Notes under the pieces: generated by a model
The model's database searches: none
The model's input: the letters and a program-made list of their open reading frames with translations, nothing else
What the model was told of the DNA's origin: nothing
DNA from: Streptomyces sp. NBC_01669
Lineage (GTDB): Bacteria; Actinomycetota; Actinomycetes; Streptomycetales; Streptomycetaceae
Direction of reading: 5' to 3'
Length of the DNA stretch: 64,000 bases
Assembly (NCBI RefSeq): GCF_026339735.1
Contig: NZ_JAPEQG010000001.1
Location: 5,890,001-5,954,000, forward strand
Shown: piece by piece, positions 52,877 to 61,634 of the stretch
Position numbering within the stretch: position 1 is the stretch's first letter
How the letters are laid out: every line of letters starts with the position of its first letter
Position numbers and translations under genes: made by a program

Positions 52877-53310
52877 GTGTGCCAGGCAGAGTTCGCATCG
52901 TGGCCATGGGCGCCGAGCACGCCGCCGCGGTACCGGTGATCTAGCAATTCGGCATCGACGAAGGGAACGCCACGTTCGAAACGGCTGCACCCAGTTGGTA
53001 ACAGGTCGATGCCGCCAAGCTGCCCGGACACCGGTACGTCGCCGTCGACGAGGCAGGCAAGGTGCTGGGCCGGGTCGCAGCCGTGCCGGTGTCCGACAGG
53101 TGCCTCTACGCCGGCGTGGTCGAGCACTCGGTGGACGTCCGCCCCCACGCCCGCGGCCGAGGAACCGGCACAGCCTTGCTGACCGCTTTCATCACCTCGA
53201 CCGAGGCGGCGGGCATCTGGACCATCCAGTCAGGCATCTTCCCCGAAAATGGGAGCAGTCTCGCCCTGGTCGTCTTGATCGAACGCCGCAGCTCTGCAAT
53301 CGCGTGGCCC
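52873..53310 (+). pseudogene. arsN: ArsN-like GNAT acetyltransferase, broken
   Basis: GTG 52873 overlaps arsC (GTGA). The frame reads like ArsN/PAT acetyltransferases (RIVAMGAEHAAAVPVI, FGIDEGNATFETAAPSW, VDAAKLPGHRYVAVDEAG, YAGVVEHSVDVRPHARGRGTG, GIWTIQSGIFPENGSSLAL) but has in-frame stops TAG (52942-52944) and TAA (52999-53001). After SLAL, the usual HERAGFRVVG segment and its neighbours (about 30 residues) are missing before VVLIERRSS. Related ArsN1 enzymes acetylate arsinothricin or phosphinothricin. The product here should be dead. Confidence 0.85.
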
Positions 53311-53410
53311 GTGCCAGTGATCTTGCGCGTGACCTCCCTACCGCCGGAGGGCCCGATCAATCAGGTGCCGACTCAGAGCCGGCCCGAACCAACCGAAAAG
53401 CCCCCTCCTT

Positions 53411-54169
53411 GTGGCGGAACCGCAGGTAGGGAGCTTCTTCAGTGTGGGTTACTTCTTCTTGCCCTGGGCCTTGCCGGGGATCTTGGTGACCTGCCAGACC
53501 AGGCCGACGGCTCTCCTTGACTGGGTCCGGCGCCGGCCACGCGGAGGCAAGCGTCTGCACGCCTTCTTCGCCACGCTCTACTACTGCGGTCCGCGTCCCG
53601 AGGAAGCCGTGGCCATGCGGGTGAAGGACGTGACGTTGCCCGCCCTCGGTGCCGACGACCAGTGGTGTGAGCTGCTGATTCACACGGCGACACCGGAGGT
53701 CGGCAAGCAGTGGACCGACTCGGGGAGGATTCACGACGAGCGCGATCTGAAGGGTCGTGCCGAGGTGGAGACGCGCGCCGTGCCGGGGCATCCCGCCCTG
53801 ACGCGCATCCCGCGGCAGCACATCGAGGACGAACAGCTTCAACCGGGTGACCTGCTCTTCCAGGGGGAGACGGGCGGCATCCTCGCCGGCTCCGTCCTCC
53901 GCCGGGCCTGGCCCGGCGCACGCAAGGTGGTGCTGCCTCCGCACGTCTTCGAGTCGCCCACGGGGAGGCGCGTGTACGACAACCGGCACACGCGCCTGAC
54001 GAAGTTGCTCAACGACGGGATGCCGCCCGCGCAGGTGGCGGACTGGGTCGGCAACAGCGTTCCCGTGCTGCTGGCCACCTTCGCCCGGTGCGTCGAGGGG
54101 CAGCTTCCTGATCTCAAGAGGCGGCTCGAAGCTGCGGGGGATCTCCCCGAGCTGCCGGATGCCGGCTGA
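53411..54169 (+). pseudogene. Tyrosine recombinase (integrase), truncated and without catalytic Tyr
   Basis: The recognisable part starts near 53505 (LLDWVRRRPRGGKRLHAFF) and runs to 54169. The first catalytic Arg is in YYCGPRPEEAV and the box II region is VYDNRHTRLTKLLNDG. Where relatives have LLATYARC, this has LLATFARC, so the nucleophilic tyrosine is phenylalanine. The N-terminal DNA-binding part is missing or out of frame. ATG 53411 begins the longest frame, but its first 30 residues do not match. It lies about 200 nt from the 3' end of tRNA-Arg. Confidence 0.8.
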
Positions 54170-54324
54170 CTGTTCCGGCCGAAAACTTCGACATGTATGC
54201 GACAGGGCCACCCGCAGAAACCCGGTGACAGCCGGACAGCGCCGGACCCTCCCCACCGTGACCCGGTGACGGTCCGGCGCTTACGCGTTCGCTACAGGGC
54301 CCTCGCTACCGTGCCATGACGAGC

Positions 54325-54350
54325 AAAAAGGCCCTCCCGAGGGAGGGCCT
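54325..54350 (-). terminator. Rho-independent terminator of tRNA-Arg
   Basis: A perfect 10-bp stem AGGCCCTCCC/GGGAGGGCCT with a 2-nt loop (54329-54350) is followed on the minus strand by a T run (54325-54329). It sits about 20 nt after the tRNA 3' end. Confidence 0.9.
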
Positions 54351-54368
54351 GATGTCGTACGGGCAAAG

Positions 54369-54441
54369 TGCCCCCGGCAGGACTCGAACCTGCGGCCAAG
54401 CGCTTAGAAGGCGCCTGCTCTATCCACTGAGCTACGGGGGC
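54369..54441 (-). tRNA. tRNA-Arg (anticodon UCU)
   Basis: The minus strand gives a full cloverleaf of 73 nt. Acceptor GCCCCCG/CGGGGGC with discriminator A, D arm GCTC...GAGC, anticodon stem GGCGC/GCGCT with loop CTTCTAA (anticodon TCT), T arm GCAGG-TTCGAGT-CCTGC. CCA is not encoded. Its 3' end faces the dead integrase gene, as for integrative elements using tRNA genes. Confidence 0.95.
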
Positions 54442-54759
54442 CGGGTGGTGGCCTCGGCGGCCTGGAGCCCTGGGGCCGGGCCGGTCCGTGACCTTGCCGG
54501 GACAAGGATAGGGCTCCGATCGCCTCGACCCGGTTGCCTCACCTGCGTGGCACGATGTGTAGGTTCGGTGAAGCGAACCGATAATCGCAGGTAGGCGTGG
54601 CTCGCGCATCGCTTTTGACGCCTCGCGCCCCGGGTGTTGTGCACTCGTTATGCCTGCGCCCCACTCGCCCCCTCTGTCCCGACGGCGCAATCGGCGCGCA
54701 GAGGTGGCTATACGCTTCAAAAAGGCGCCAAAATTGGGCATTCTTCGCATGTGGTGACC
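54442..54759. other. Intergenic region upstream of dynA
   Basis: No gene is recognised in 318 nt. Short open frames exist on both strands without motifs. The region presumably contains the promoters of the divergent tRNA and dynA. No clear regulator site was found. Confidence 0.4.
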
Positions 54760-56397
54760 ATGGACGTACGGCCTCAGCTCATCGACGCACTTTCCGCCCT
54801 GCGCGACCGTGTCGCCGCCGTGCGTCTCCCACTCCCGCTCCCCGGGGTGACACGCGCCCGGCAGACCAGGGTCGAGCTGCTCGCACAGCTCGACAACTAC
54901 CTGCTTCCCCGGCTCAAGGATCCCGAAGCGCCCGTGCTCGCGGTCATCGGCGGATCCACCGGCGCCGGGAAGTCGACGCTCGTCAATTCGCTCGTGGGGC
55001 GTCGGGTCAGTGAGGCCGGGGTACTGAGGCCGACCACCCGGATCCCCGTCCTTGTCTGCCATCCGGATGACCATCACTGGTTCGCCGGGGGCAGGGTGCT
55101 GCCGCAGCTGACCCGGGTCTGGCTGCCGCCGGTGGAGTTCTGCGACGAGCCCGACGGGCTCGACGACGGTACGGAGGAGGACGGGACCACGCTGCGGGTC
55201 GAGACCGCCGCGAGTCTGCCGCGTGGACTCGCGCTGCTCGACGCCCCCGACATCGACTCGCTCGTCGCACGGAACCGGGTGCTCGCCGCCGAACTCATCT
55301 GTGCCGCCGACGTCTGGGTCATGGTGACCACGGCCTCCCGGTACGCCGACGCGGTGCCGTGGCATCTGCTGCGTACCGCGAAGGAGTACGACGCCTCGCT
55401 CGTCACCGTGCTCGACCGGGTACCGCACCAGGTGATCGGCGAGGTCTCGCGGCAGTACGGGGCGCTCCTCACCAAGGCGGGACTCGGTGAGGTGCCCCGG
55501 TTCACCATCCCGGAACTGCCCGAGTCGGCGGGCGGCGGCAGCGGGCTGCTGCCCACCACCGCGGTTGCCCCGCTGCGCGCCTGGCTCAGCCACCGCGTAC
55601 AGGATCCGGCGGCCCGTCAACAGTCGGTGGGGCGTACGGCGGTCGGGGTCATCGACTCGCTGGACGTACGGATGCCGGAGCTGGCCGGTGCCGTCGCCGC
55701 GCAGCACGCCGCGGCCGTGCGGCTCACCGGCGTGGTCGAGGACGCCTACCAGAAGGAGGGTGCACGGGTCCGGGGGCGGGTGGAGAACGGTGGCGTGCTC
55801 TCCGGGGACGCCCGTACCCGATGGCGCGGATACCCGCACTACAGCACGTCCGAGGAACTTCTCGAAGCGCTGGTGGACAGCCTCGCCGCGCTGCTGCAGT
55901 GCGCCGTGGCCGCCGCCGACGAACAGATCCGGACCACCTGGCAGCGCGAACCCGCAGCCGGTGTGTTCGGGTTCGGGAACGCGGGCCGGGAAGCCGGGGG
56001 ATGGGGTCCCGCCGAGGATGTCCGGGGCCGGATCGCCATGGCCGTACGGCGGTGGCGACGGGTCCTGGAGGAGCTGGCCGAGGAAGAGGTGCGCCGGCTG
56101 GAACGCAGCGCCGCACCCGACGCCGAGACGGTGGCCGCGCTGCTGGCAGCCGCGCTGCTCGGCGGCCGTCGTGCCCGCAGCGCCGGGGAGCAGCTCGCCG
56201 AACGCATCGGAGCCCGGGGCGCGCTGCGGCTGCGCGACAAGGGCGGGGCGCTGCTGACCAGTTACCTCGACCGGGTGCTGGGCAGTGAGCGCGACCGGCG
56301 GCTGGCGCCGCTCGACGCGCTCGACGTGGCCCCGGAGCCGCAGGCCGAACTGATTGCCGCGCTGTCCGTACTGCAGAAGGAGAGGTGGCAGCGTTGA
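54760..56397 (+). CDS. dynA: Dynamin-like GTPase DynA
   Basis: A 545-residue cytosolic dynamin-like protein. The G domain has GGSTGAGKSTLVNSLVG (about residues 63-79), a switch TTRIPVLV and LLDAPDIDS (G3). The rest is helical, without membrane segments. ATG 54760 (MDVRPQLIDALSAL) is chosen. It is followed by a second, membrane-linked GTPase gene with overlap, then ssbB. The pair matches the Streptomyces dynA-dynB locus, where the proteins stabilise FtsZ rings at sporulation septa. The naming is based on context and memory of that locus. Confidence 0.8.
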   Translation: MDVRPQLIDALSALRDRVAAVRLPLPLPGVTRARQTRVELLAQLDNYLLPRLKDPEAPVLAVIGGSTGAGKSTLVNSLVGRRVSEAGVLRPTTRIPVLVCHPDDHHWFAGGRVLPQLTRVWLPPVEFCDEPDGLDDGTEEDGTTLRVETAASLPRGLALLDAPDIDSLVARNRVLAAELICAADVWVMVTTASRYADAVPWHLLRTAKEYDASLVTVLDRVPHQVIGEVSRQYGALLTKAGLGEVPRFTIPELPESAGGGSGLLPTTAVAPLRAWLSHRVQDPAARQQSVGRTAVGVIDSLDVRMPELAGAVAAQHAAAVRLTGVVEDAYQKEGARVRGRVENGGVLSGDARTRWRGYPHYSTSEELLEALVDSLAALLQCAVAAADEQIRTTWQREPAAGVFGFGNAGREAGGWGPAEDVRGRIAMAVRRWRRVLEELAEEEVRRLERSAAPDAETVAALLAAALLGGRRARSAGEQLAERIGARGALRLRDKGGALLTSYLDRVLGSERDRRLAPLDALDVAPEPQAELIAALSVLQKERWQR

Positions 56398-58325
56398 CTG
56401 CCGTCACTGACCAGGATCACGGCCAGGAACAGGGCGAGGCCGGTGGCGTCGTCGTATGCCAGGGCCGGCACGTCCCCACGTCCGAGGGCCGGTGGGACGA
56501 CGGGCTCATCGCCCGGCGCGCAGCGGTCCTCGCCAAGGATCCCGAGGACCCCGAGGCCGCCCCCGACGACGACGCACGTCCCCAGGTCGAGGCGTACGTA
56601 CCCGCCGGCAGTCTGCTCCGGCCGCGGCTCGACGCGCTGCGCGAACTCGTCGGGCTGTCCCGGGCCCGCCTCGACGCGACCACGCTCGCCGAGGCGGGGC
56701 GCGTACTCGACGAGGCCGCCGCACGACAGCGGCTCTCCTCACGGCACACCGTCGTCGCCATTGCCGGGGCGTCCGGCAGCGGCAAGTCGATGCTCTTCAA
56801 CTCCCTGGCGGGCGCACAGATCTCCGAGACGGGGCTGCGCCGGCCGACCACCGCCGCGCCCCTGGCCTGTTCCTGGACCGACGGCGCCGCTGGACTGCTG
56901 GACCGGCTGGCCATTCCGGGACGGCTCAGGCGCAGGCCGCAGCAGGGCGGTACGGAGGCGGACGAGGCGCTCCAGGGGCTCGTCCTCGTCGATCTGCCCG
57001 ACCATGACTCGGCAGCGGCCGGGCACCGCGAGCAGGTCGACCGGGTGCTGGCACTGGTGGACGCGGTGATCTGGGTCGTCGATCCCGAGAAGTACGCGGA
57101 CGCCGCCCTGCACGAGTGCTATCTGCGACCGCTGGCCGGCCACGCGGAGGTCACGTTCGTCGTCCTCAACCAGGTGGACCGGCTGCCCGGTGACGCCGCC
57201 GACCAGGTCCTCGACGATCTGCGCAGGCTCCTCGACGAGGACGGCATGGCGCTCGGCGAACACGGCGAACCGGGCGCCACCGTCCTGTCGCTGTCCGCGC
57301 TCACCGGCGAAGGCGTCGGTGAACTGCGTGAACTGCTCGGCCGGTTCGTGCAGGAGCGCACCGCAGCGGCGCGTCGGCTCTCGGCCGATGTGAACGCCGC
57401 GGCGGCGAAGCTGCGTCCGGTGTACGTCGCCGAGGGGCGGCCGGGACTCGGGGAACGGGCCCGCGAGGAGTTCGCGGACCGGCTGGGGGAGGCGGTGGGC
57501 GCGGCCGCGGCCGGCCAGGCCGCCGAACGTGAGTGGCGCAGGAACGCCGGACGGGCCTGCGGGACGCCGTGGCTGCGGCTGTGGCGGTGGTACGAGTCCA
57601 CCCGGCGGCCGGGAAGTCCGGACCGGGCGGCGGCAATGCCCGCACCGCCGGAGGAGCAGCTCACCTCCCGGCAACGCGTCGAGCAGGCGGTACGGACGGT
57701 GGCGGACGCCGCCGCGGACAGACTGCCGGGCCCCTGGGCGCAGGCGGTCCGAGAAGCCGCGGTAAACGGGGCGACGGGGCTGCCGGAGGCGCTGGACGAG
57801 CTGGCCGAGAAGGCCGGAACGGTGGGGCACGGGCGGGCCAGGGGCGCAGGCGACGACGCGGGGCGCGGTACTGCGGCCGCAGTCGGCGGTGGGGGCGTGG
57901 TGGCCACCGGCGTGGCCGGTGCCTCGGGTGTGGCGCACAGCGGGCGGGTCGGCGGCAAGCCGCCGAGGCCCGCATGGTGGCCCGCCGCCGTGCTGGCACA
58001 GGCGTCCATGACGCTGCTGCAGATCTTCGGCGGGCTCTGGCTGGTCGGCCAGATCATCGGCGTCATCGAACCGGGACTGCTCACGCCCGCGCTGGTGATG
58101 CTGGCGGGCGTGATCGGCGGGCCACTGGTCGAATGGTCGTGTGCGGCGGCAGCCCGGGGGCCAGCCCGGCGGTACGGGCAGGAGGCCGAGCGGCGCCTGC
58201 GCGAGGCGGCGGCGGCCGTCGGCCGGGCAAGGGTGCTCGATCCGGTGGCGGCCGAACTGGTGCGGTACCGGGAGGTGCGCGAGCGGTACGTGACGGTGAC
58301 GGAGATTTCCACAACCGGTCGGTAG
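56394..58325 (+). CDS. dynB: Dynamin-like GTPase DynB with two membrane segments
   Basis: A 643-residue dynamin-like protein. TTG 56394 overlaps the dynA stop (TTGA) and has GAGG about 8 nt upstream; GTG 56385 lies too close to the ribosome site. G motifs: GASGSGKSMLFNSLAG (about residues 124-139), LVDLPDHDS and LNQVDRL. Two adjacent membrane helices (AVLAQASMTLLQIFGGLWLVGQIIGVI and LLTPALVMLAGVIGGPLV) lie near residues 535-590. A Gly/Ala-rich linker precedes them. It should form a membrane-attached complex with DynA. Confidence 0.8.
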   Translation: MTAVTDQDHGQEQGEAGGVVVCQGRHVPTSEGRWDDGLIARRAAVLAKDPEDPEAAPDDDARPQVEAYVPAGSLLRPRLDALRELVGLSRARLDATTLAEAGRVLDEAAARQRLSSRHTVVAIAGASGSGKSMLFNSLAGAQISETGLRRPTTAAPLACSWTDGAAGLLDRLAIPGRLRRRPQQGGTEADEALQGLVLVDLPDHDSAAAGHREQVDRVLALVDAVIWVVDPEKYADAALHECYLRPLAGHAEVTFVVLNQVDRLPGDAADQVLDDLRRLLDEDGMALGEHGEPGATVLSLSALTGEGVGELRELLGRFVQERTAAARRLSADVNAAAAKLRPVYVAEGRPGLGERAREEFADRLGEAVGAAAAGQAAEREWRRNAGRACGTPWLRLWRWYESTRRPGSPDRAAAMPAPPEEQLTSRQRVEQAVRTVADAAADRLPGPWAQAVREAAVNGATGLPEALDELAEKAGTVGHGRARGAGDDAGRGTAAAVGGGGVVATGVAGASGVAHSGRVGGKPPRPAWWPAAVLAQASMTLLQIFGGLWLVGQIIGVIEPGLLTPALVMLAGVIGGPLVEWSCAAAARGPARRYGQEAERRLREAAAAVGRARVLDPVAAELVRYREVRERYVTVTEISTTGR

Positions 58326-58417
58326 TACACAGCCCTCAGCAGGATCCCCGCCTCCCCTTCAGCATGAGATCAGTGACCGCGCGGCAGCGGTCACGGAGCC
58401 GAAGGGGAGGCGGAGGC

Positions 58418-58915
58418 ATGAACGAGACCGTGGTGACACTGGTGGGCAATGCGGCGACCGGGGTGGAGTTCCGGGAGACCGCGACCGGGGGAATGGCGCG
58501 ATTCCGGATCGCCGTGACGGCCCGCCGCTGGGACCGGGAGCAACAGCTCTGGACGGACGGGCACACCAGCTTCTACACCGTGTGGGCGTGGCGCACACTG
58601 GCGGCGAATCTCGCGGGCTCGGTCTCCGTCGGAGAACCACTGCTCGTGCACGGCCGGTTGAAGGTGCGCGAGGAGGAACGGGGCGGACAGCGGCGGACGT
58701 CCGTGGACATCGAGGCGGTGGCGGTCGGACACGATCTGACACGGGGGACCGCGGCCTTCCGGCGGGTGCTGCGGGGTGACCCGACGCTGACGGCCCGGCC
58801 GGGCAGGAGGGATGCGGCCGCCGCAGCGGGTGAGGCGGCGGGGACGCGCGCGCAGGCGCCGGTGGGAGTGATGACGCGTCAGGAGCCCATCCCCGAGCTG
58901 GCGTCGGCGCCGTGA
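58418..58915 (+). CDS. ssbB: Single-stranded DNA-binding protein SsbB
   Basis: A 165-residue protein with an OB fold in the first 110 residues (VVTLVGNAATGVEFRETATGGMARFRIAV, WDREQQLWTDGHTSFYTVWAW, RLKVREEERGGQRRTSVDIEA). The C-terminus (PIPELASAP) lacks the acidic DDDIPF tail of the essential SSB and fits the developmentally used SsbB. ATG 58418 follows GGAGGC with a short gap. It lies after dynB on the same strand. In S. coelicolor SsbB is needed for chromosome segregation in spores (from memory). Confidence 0.88.
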   Translation: MNETVVTLVGNAATGVEFRETATGGMARFRIAVTARRWDREQQLWTDGHTSFYTVWAWRTLAANLAGSVSVGEPLLVHGRLKVREEERGGQRRTSVDIEAVAVGHDLTRGTAAFRRVLRGDPTLTARPGRRDAAAAAGEAAGTRAQAPVGVMTRQEPIPELASAP

Positions 58916-59132
58916 CCGCGCTCGAGGGGGGGGCTGAGCGGGGGTCGGCGGGTCGCAAACAGTTCCGGCGATAACGATTCTGATTCGGAATGGTTGTACG
59001 ACGGTATGACGAAGGACTGCGCTTCGTCGCTTCCTTAGGATTCCCCAGTACTCACGGGGCACTTGAGTCGACTGGCGGGGCAATCCCCACACGCGCATCA
59101 GGCGCGGAAGGCCCTGCCCGGAGGGGACATCT

Positions 59133-60575
59133 GTGTTTTCTGCTTCTTCAGCGACCTTTTCATCGTCCAGCGCGGGGGCGAATCCGCCACGGGGCCGGGG
59201 CATTGCCCGGCTGGCCGCATCGGTGGTGGCATCCGGACTCGTCATAGCCGGGGCCCTCGTCGGCGCGGGCACTGCGTCCGCCGACGAGGCGCCGCAGCAC
59301 CAGGGCGGTGCCACCGCGGTCCTGGACGGGTTGAAGACCTTCGACCGGGCTGTGCTCACCACGGACGGGAAGAAGCAGGAGCTGCCCGCCGGGCTCTTCG
59401 AGATGACCGTCGACGGCGGCGGCAAGCTCAAGACGTACTGCATCGACATCCATAACCCGACCCAGGACCAGGCGAAGTACCTGGAGACCCCCTGGAACCA
59501 GACGTCGCTCGGCGCCAACAAGAACGCGGGCCGGATCCGCTGGATCCTGGAGCACTCCTACCCGCAGATCGACGACCTCGCGGCGCTCGCCAAGCAGGCC
59601 GGCACCGGGCCGCTCACCGAGCGGACCGCCGCGGCGGGCACCCAGGTCGCCATCTGGCGTTACTCGGACAACGCTGATGTCGAGGCCGGCGACAAGCAGG
59701 CCGAGAAGCTTGCCGACTGGCTGGGCGAGAACGCCGAGGACGTCGCCGAGCCCAAGGCGTCCCTCGCCCTGGACCCGGCCGCGGTCTCCGGCCGGTCCGG
59801 TGAGCGGCTCGGGCCGGTCACCGTCCGCACCAACGCCGGCCAGGTCTCGGTGACCCCGCCCGCCGACTCCGCCAGCGGCGTCAAGGTCACCGACAAGAGC
59901 GGCAAGCCCGTCACCGCCGCCGCCAACGGCGCCGAGCTCTACTTCGACGTCCCGGCGGGTGCCGCCGACGGCACCGCCTCGCTGACCGTCCAGGCCACCA
60001 CCTCGGTGCCGGTCGGCCGGGCCTTCGCCGGAGTGACCAAGAGCCAGACGCAGATCCTGGCCGGCTCCAGCGAGTCCACGGTCTCCGCGACCGCCACCGC
60101 GACCTGGGCCAAGAAGGGCGCGATCCCCGCGGTCACCGCGAAGAAGAACTGCGCCAAGGGTGGCGTGGACGTCACCGCGAGCAACGAGGGCGACGAGGCA
60201 TTCACCTTCGAGCTGGCCGGCATCAAGCACACCGTCGAGGCCGGCGCGTCGGAGACGGTGACCGTCCCGGTCGCCGAGGACCAGGCATACGACTTCACGA
60301 TCACCGGACCGGGGGGGTTCACCAAGACGTTCAAGGGCGTCCTGGACTGCAAGACCAGCGGCAGCTCCACCGGCGGCACCGACACCCAGACCGTCGACCA
60401 GCCCGCCCCGGCCTCCGCGGGCGGCAGCTCGACCGGGACGGGGGGCGACCTCGCCGAGACCGGTGGCTCGAGCGCCACTCCGGTCATCGCGGGCATCGCC
60501 ATCGCCCTGGTCGTCGTCGGCGGCGGCGCGGTCTTCCTCCTCCGGAAGCGGAAGACGCAGACCGCCGCGGAGTAA
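59133..60575 (+). CDS. TQXA thioester-domain surface protein with LAxTG sorting signal
   Basis: A 480-residue wall protein. GTG 59133 follows GGAGGGG with 6 nt. The N-terminal signal runs to about residue 51 (ASADEAP). A thioester (TQXA) domain has its cysteine in TYCIDIHNP (about 107) and glutamine in GTQVAIWRYSD (about 169), which can form a Cys-Gln thioester. Ig-like repeats follow and a Gly/Ser/Thr linker leads to LAETG (440-444), a membrane helix and RKRK tail, as for class E sortase substrates. It should be covalently anchored and may bind surface amines. Confidence 0.92.
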   Translation: MFSASSATFSSSSAGANPPRGRGIARLAASVVASGLVIAGALVGAGTASADEAPQHQGGATAVLDGLKTFDRAVLTTDGKKQELPAGLFEMTVDGGGKLKTYCIDIHNPTQDQAKYLETPWNQTSLGANKNAGRIRWILEHSYPQIDDLAALAKQAGTGPLTERTAAAGTQVAIWRYSDNADVEAGDKQAEKLADWLGENAEDVAEPKASLALDPAAVSGRSGERLGPVTVRTNAGQVSVTPPADSASGVKVTDKSGKPVTAAANGAELYFDVPAGAADGTASLTVQATTSVPVGRAFAGVTKSQTQILAGSSESTVSATATATWAKKGAIPAVTAKKNCAKGGVDVTASNEGDEAFTFELAGIKHTVEAGASETVTVPVAEDQAYDFTITGPGGFTKTFKGVLDCKTSGSSTGGTDTQTVDQPAPASAGGSSTGTGGDLAETGGSSATPVIAGIAIALVVVGGGAVFLLRKRKTQTAAE

Positions 60576-60620
60576 ACACTGAGTGACACATCGGGGCCAC
60601 ACCGTCACGATGCGCTGATG

Positions 60621-60654
60621 ACAGCCCTGGTACGCCCACGCGTACCGGGGCTGT
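60621..60654 (+). terminator. Terminator of the surface-protein gene
   Basis: ACAGCCC and GGGCTGT with an inner GGTACGC/GCGTACC stem and a 4-nt loop form a long hairpin 46 nt after the stop. Confidence 0.8.
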
Positions 60655-60775
60655 CGCGTACTGGAAGGCACCCATGGGGCCTACGGTCGGGCGGACGGGT
60701 GAGCCGATGCTGACCTTCGGTCCGGTCGGCGTCAGCCAGGGCAAGGTCACACGTCCACGGGCGGGAAGGGCTTCA

Positions 60776-60925
60776 TTGTTCGGTCAGCGCCGCTGACACC
60801 TCAGGGTCCAAGGGGACATCGCGCAGCTTGCCGCGCTTGGGCGGCGCGAAGGCGAGCGAACCGCGGACCTTCTTGACCTGCTGCCGGGCCTGCTGAGTCG
60901 GCTCGCCGGACGCCATCGCTTGCAG
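60776..60925 (-). pseudogene. Integrase fragment
   Basis: On the minus strand, from about 60925 to 60776, a frame reads GEPTQQARQQVKKVRGSLAFAPPKRGKLRDVPLDPEVSAALTEQ and stop. This resembles the middle of actinobacterial tyrosine recombinases (the KGGKxRDVPL region before the catalytic core). The start and the catalytic half are absent. It is downstream of the GYD gene. Confidence 0.5.
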
Positions 60926-60938
60926 TGTGCGGAGGTCT

Positions 60939-61232
60939 TCAGCCGGCCTTGGCGATGATGCGATCCATCTCCTCTTGACCGAAAGCCCGCAGAGTCGTGG
61001 TACGGACGTTGCCCACTCCGCCGAGCTGTAGGAGTGTCGCGGTGGCGGTTTCGTCGTCGGGCGCCTCGACGACGGCCACGAGGTCGTATGGACCGACGGT
61101 CCAGTAGATATTCAAAAGCTTCGCCCCGAGCTTCTGTGCCGATGAGGCGAAGGCCTCGGCGCGTTTCGCAGTGTCCTTGTAGTTTCGGACCCCTTGATCG
61201 GTCCAGTTCAGCAACGCGACATACGTCGCCAT
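60939..61232 (-). CDS. GYD domain protein
   Basis: A 97-residue protein from ATG 61232 (MATYVALLNWTDQGVRNYKDT). It matches the GYD family with a ferredoxin-like alpha/beta layout: the GPYDLVAVVEAPDDETATATLLQLGG segment holds the family signature, and the end reads VRTTTLRAFGQEEMDRII. Function is unknown. It stands alone between an integrase fragment and a repeat-containing spacer. Confidence 0.85.
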   Translation of the reverse strand: MATYVALLNWTDQGVRNYKDTAKRAEAFASSAQKLGAKLLNIYWTVGPYDLVAVVEAPDDETATATLLQLGGVGNVRTTTLRAFGQEEMDRIIAKAG

Positions 61233-61507
61233 CTTCTTTCACCTCCATGAGGAAACACATCGTGAGGACAATCCTGGGCATCACGACTGAAGCCTGCACG
61301 AGGTGCGCACCTGAACGAGCTATACAAGCGATCACAGGCGGTTGATCACGGTGGTCGGAACGTGCGAGAGGCGCATGCCCGCTCGGGCGGCGTCCAGTGC
61401 CCCTCCCGGCAAGCGTTGCCCCGTCGCACCGCCTGGCACGCCCTCCCCCAAGGCCTTAAGGGCCAGCGGGGACCCCCTTCCGCGTCGGCCAAGAGCCCTG
61501 GTGGCCT

Positions 61508-61550
61508 CTTCCCCAAGCTCTCGACTCCGTTCGAGCAGGGGAGACCCCAT
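61508..61550 (+). repeat. Dispersed 43-nt repeat, intergenic copy
   Basis: Matches the copA copy (9458-9500) at 40 of 43 positions. It lies in the 402-nt spacer 61233-61634, which otherwise shows no convincing gene. The same imperfect inverted core is present. Its occurrence outside a gene shows that the sequence is a repeated element and not part of CopA. Confidence 0.85.
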
Positions 61551-61634
61551 CCAAGGATTTCCGGCCGCCTTGCGACCGCACGCACCGGACGACGCTCCTC
61601 ATGGGGCAAACATGGCCGGTCACGGCCCCAGCCG

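Noticed and set aside
52873..53310. ArsN-like acetyltransferase as a working gene
   Set aside because: Two in-frame stops and a lost internal segment rule out a normal product.
61332..61550. A 72-codon minus-strand frame starting MGSPLLERSREL
   Set aside because: Its start is the dispersed repeat itself, and the rest has no motif or ribosome site. I treat it as repeat DNA and not as a gene.
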